Below, piece after piece: positions 7,041 to 8,102 of a DNA stretch of 8,102 nt. Source of the stretch: Acidimicrobiaceae bacterium (GTDB lineage: Bacteria; Actinomycetota; Acidimicrobiia; Acidimicrobiales; MedAcidi-G1); assembly GCA_003541675.1 (NCBI GenBank), contig DPMC01000164.1:1-8102 (forward strand), given 5' to 3'. Below the pieces are notes generated by a model, which saw nothing but the letters and a program-made list of their open reading frames with translations, did no database searches and was not told the DNA's origin. Both the position numbers and the translations under genes were made by a program. Numbering within the stretch: the stretch's first letter is position 1; every line of letters starts with the position of its first letter.

Positions 7041-7964
7041 ATGGAAGCCCGACCGGAGACGTCAACGCCGATCGACTACATCGCCCTGACCCGCGACCGG
7101 TACGACCTCCTGGGCTACCCCCCGTACCAGTGGGCCAAGTTGGCCGATACGCCGCCGTGGACGCCGCTGACCCGACCCCTCGCCGAGTCGACGGTGGCCC
7201 TAATCGGATCAGGCGGCGCCTATCGCGAGGGACAGACGGCCTTCCACTGGAAGGACGACACCGGTGTCCGGCGTATCCCATCGGCCGATCCGGCCACCGA
7301 CATCCGGGTCACCCACTTCGCCTACGACCTCGAGCCGGCCCGCGAGGACCCGAACATCGTGTTCCCCGTGGACCGGCTTCGCGACCTGGTCGACGAGGGC
7401 GTGATCGGCGGCTTGGCTCCCACGGCACTGGGGTGCATGGGTGGCATCTACTCCGTCCGTCGGGCCACCGAGGAACTGGCCCCAGCCGTTGTTGCTGAGA
7501 TTACGGCCATGGACGTCGACCTGGCCCTGCTGGTGCCCGTCTGACCGGTCTGTCACCAGACCGTGGGTCTGGTAGCGAGGGCATTGGAGGCTGCCGGCGT
7601 GCCGACCTTGTGCCTGACGTCGGCGTACAGCATCACCGCGTCGGTGAACCCGCCGAGGGCCGCTTTCTCGGACCTGCCGCTGGGCCATACCGTCGGTCGG
7701 CCCCACCAACCGGAGTTCCAACGCGACTTGCTGCGTCGGGCACTGAACGCGGCAGTCAACATGGACGCCCCGGGGACCATTGCCACCACCGGCGTGACCT
7801 GGGACCGCGACGGCTCCTGGAAGCAGCGGGCCACGCCCACCGGGATGGAGTCCGAGGAGGATGCGTCGAGGGACGGCGACCCGGGAGACTCCCGCAACGT
7901 CCGCGTCGACACCCCGCAGTACCAGTACGAGTCCGACCGGCTGGCCGCCGGATCGGGTTCGTGA
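7041..7964 (+). CDS. Selenocysteine-containing GrdB/PrdB-like reductase (UGA recoded at 7542-7544)
   Basis: I read this as one 307-residue selenoprotein of the glycine/betaine/sarcosine/D-proline reductase selenoprotein B family. Standard translation would stop after 167 residues at the TGA at 7542-7544. The same frame then continues without a break to the TGA at 7962-7964. The sequence around the TGA, LALLVPV-U-PVCHQTVGLV, gives a UxxC redox motif (U168, C171), like the UxxC of clostridial GrdB. Family-like segments lie on both sides: IDYIALTRDRYDLLGYPPYQW, AYDLEPAREDPNIVFP, GLAPTALGCMGGIYS before; EAAGVPTLCLTSA, NPPRAAFSDLPLGHTVGRPH after. TGA ends all six other genes with a visible stop, so it is not reassigned genome-wide. 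An in-frame hairpin fits a SECIS. ATG 7041 is the first plausible start; GAGGG sits only one base upstream, too close for a normal ribosome binding site. The last 45 residues are hydrophilic and acidic. Substrate and partners are unknown. Confidence 0.87.
7542..7544 (+). other. In-frame TGA proposed to encode selenocysteine (residue 168)
   Basis: The codon is in frame with the ATG at 7041, 501 bases downstream, and sits where GrdB-type proteins carry selenocysteine or cysteine. It is followed by CCG GTC TGT, giving U-P-V-C. Codon use after it remains typical of the genome, as expected for translated sequence rather than a 3' untranslated region. Confidence 0.87.
7555..7573 (+). promoter_or_regulatory. 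Bacterial SECIS-like hairpin within the coding region
   Basis: ACCAGACC (7555-7562) pairs perfectly with GGTCTGGT (7566-7573) around a three-base GTG loop. Ten bases separate the UGA from the stem and 18 separate it from the loop. Known bacterial SECIS elements are hairpins just downstream of the UGA, with a short apical loop that has a G among its first bases, roughly 16-37 nt away; this element fits. SelB would bind it to deliver Sec-tRNA. No bulged U, as in E. coli fdhF, is evident. Pairing energy was not calculated. Confidence 0.75.
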
Positions 7965-8002
7965 TTCCCGTTTACTGACCAACTTTGCTGACTCCCAGTC
8001 CC

Positions 8003-8008
8003 GGAGGA
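8003..8008 (+). promoter_or_regulatory. Shine-Dalgarno for the downstream partial gene
   Basis: GGAGGA lies five bases before the ATG at 8014, a strong ribosome binding site that fixes that start. It is the clearest one in the window; the other starts are overlapping or apparently leaderless. Confidence 0.8.
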
Positions 8009-8013
8009 ATCCC

Positions 8014-8102
8014 ATGCCCGTCGCTTCCGACCTGCAACCACTGTTGGATGTCATCGCCAATCGGCGGGATCCCGATGGCCCCATCGATGTCGAGGAACTC
8101 CG
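8014..8102 (+). CDS. N-terminus of an unidentified protein, truncated by window end
   Basis: An ATG with a strong ribosome binding site opens a frame that runs off the window after 29 codons: MPVASDLQPLLDVIANRRD, then PDGPIDVEELR. The amphipathic LQPLLDVIA helix followed by a short acidic linker resembles the start of some alpha/beta-hydrolase esterases, but this is too short to assign. It lies 49 bp after the selenoprotein gene on the same strand with no convincing terminator between, so it may be co-transcribed. Its identity would be a useful clue to the selenoprotein's role. Confidence 0.7.
   Translation, partial: MPVASDLQPLLDVIANRRDPDGPIDVEEL

Noticed and set aside
7041..7544. A complete 167-residue protein ending at the TGA, with 7563-7964 as a second small gene
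   Set aside because: Both parts are in one frame, the family sequence runs across the TGA, the second part has no ribosome binding site, and the SECIS-like hairpin gives a reason for readthrough. A pseudogene or sequencing error remains possible but is less likely.
7962..7964. Second in-frame TGA as another selenocysteine
   Set aside because: The following eight codons end at another TGA, there is no redox-like context, and I saw no hairpin after it. It is treated as the true stop.
7209..8084. Long minus-strand open frame of 291 codons opposite the selenoprotein gene
   Set aside because: It is an antisense shadow caused by high GC, crosses the strong ribosome binding site and start at 8003-8016, and shows no recognisable motif.

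Overview
This is a GC-rich window with strong G/C bias at third codon positions. Every recognised gene ends in TGA and genes are tightly packed with overlapping start and stop codons. The menaquinone genes, a GTG-started gene that appears leaderless, and the base composition suggest an actinobacterium. An aquatic or marine acidimicrobial lineage is my guess, but nothing here proves it.

Layout. (1) Bases 2-1102 (+) hold the 3' part of a metallo-beta-lactamase-fold hydrolase related to alkyl sulfatases. (2) It converges on a five-gene minus-strand operon, read 6930 to 1151: a MerR-type regulator with two DNA-binding-like modules, then menF, menD, menH and menC. Together these four enzymes convert chorismate to o-succinylbenzoate, the early half of the classical menaquinone pathway. 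Three junctions are ATGA overlaps and the regulator/menF junction overlaps by 10 bp. A good sigma70-type promoter sits exactly where a leaderless mRNA would begin at the regulator's GTG. (3) A 110-bp divergent intergenic region separates this operon from the plus-strand genes. (4) Bases 7041-7964 (+) hold a GrdB/PrdB-like reductase that a standard gene caller would split in two at an in-frame TGA (7542-7544). The frame continues past this TGA with the expected family sequence, giving a U-P-V-C redox motif. A perfect 8-bp hairpin with a GUG loop lies 10 nt downstream, fitting a bacterial SECIS element. I read it as one 307-residue selenoprotein with selenocysteine at position 168. (5) A further plus-strand gene with a good ribosome binding site starts at 8014 and leaves the window.

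The menaquinone operon is a coherent unit, probably autoregulated by its first gene. The main discovery candidate is the recoded selenoprotein with its hairpin. The clostridial relatives work in Stickland-type amino acid reduction, but here no partner subunits or selenium-insertion genes are visible, so substrate and role are unknown.
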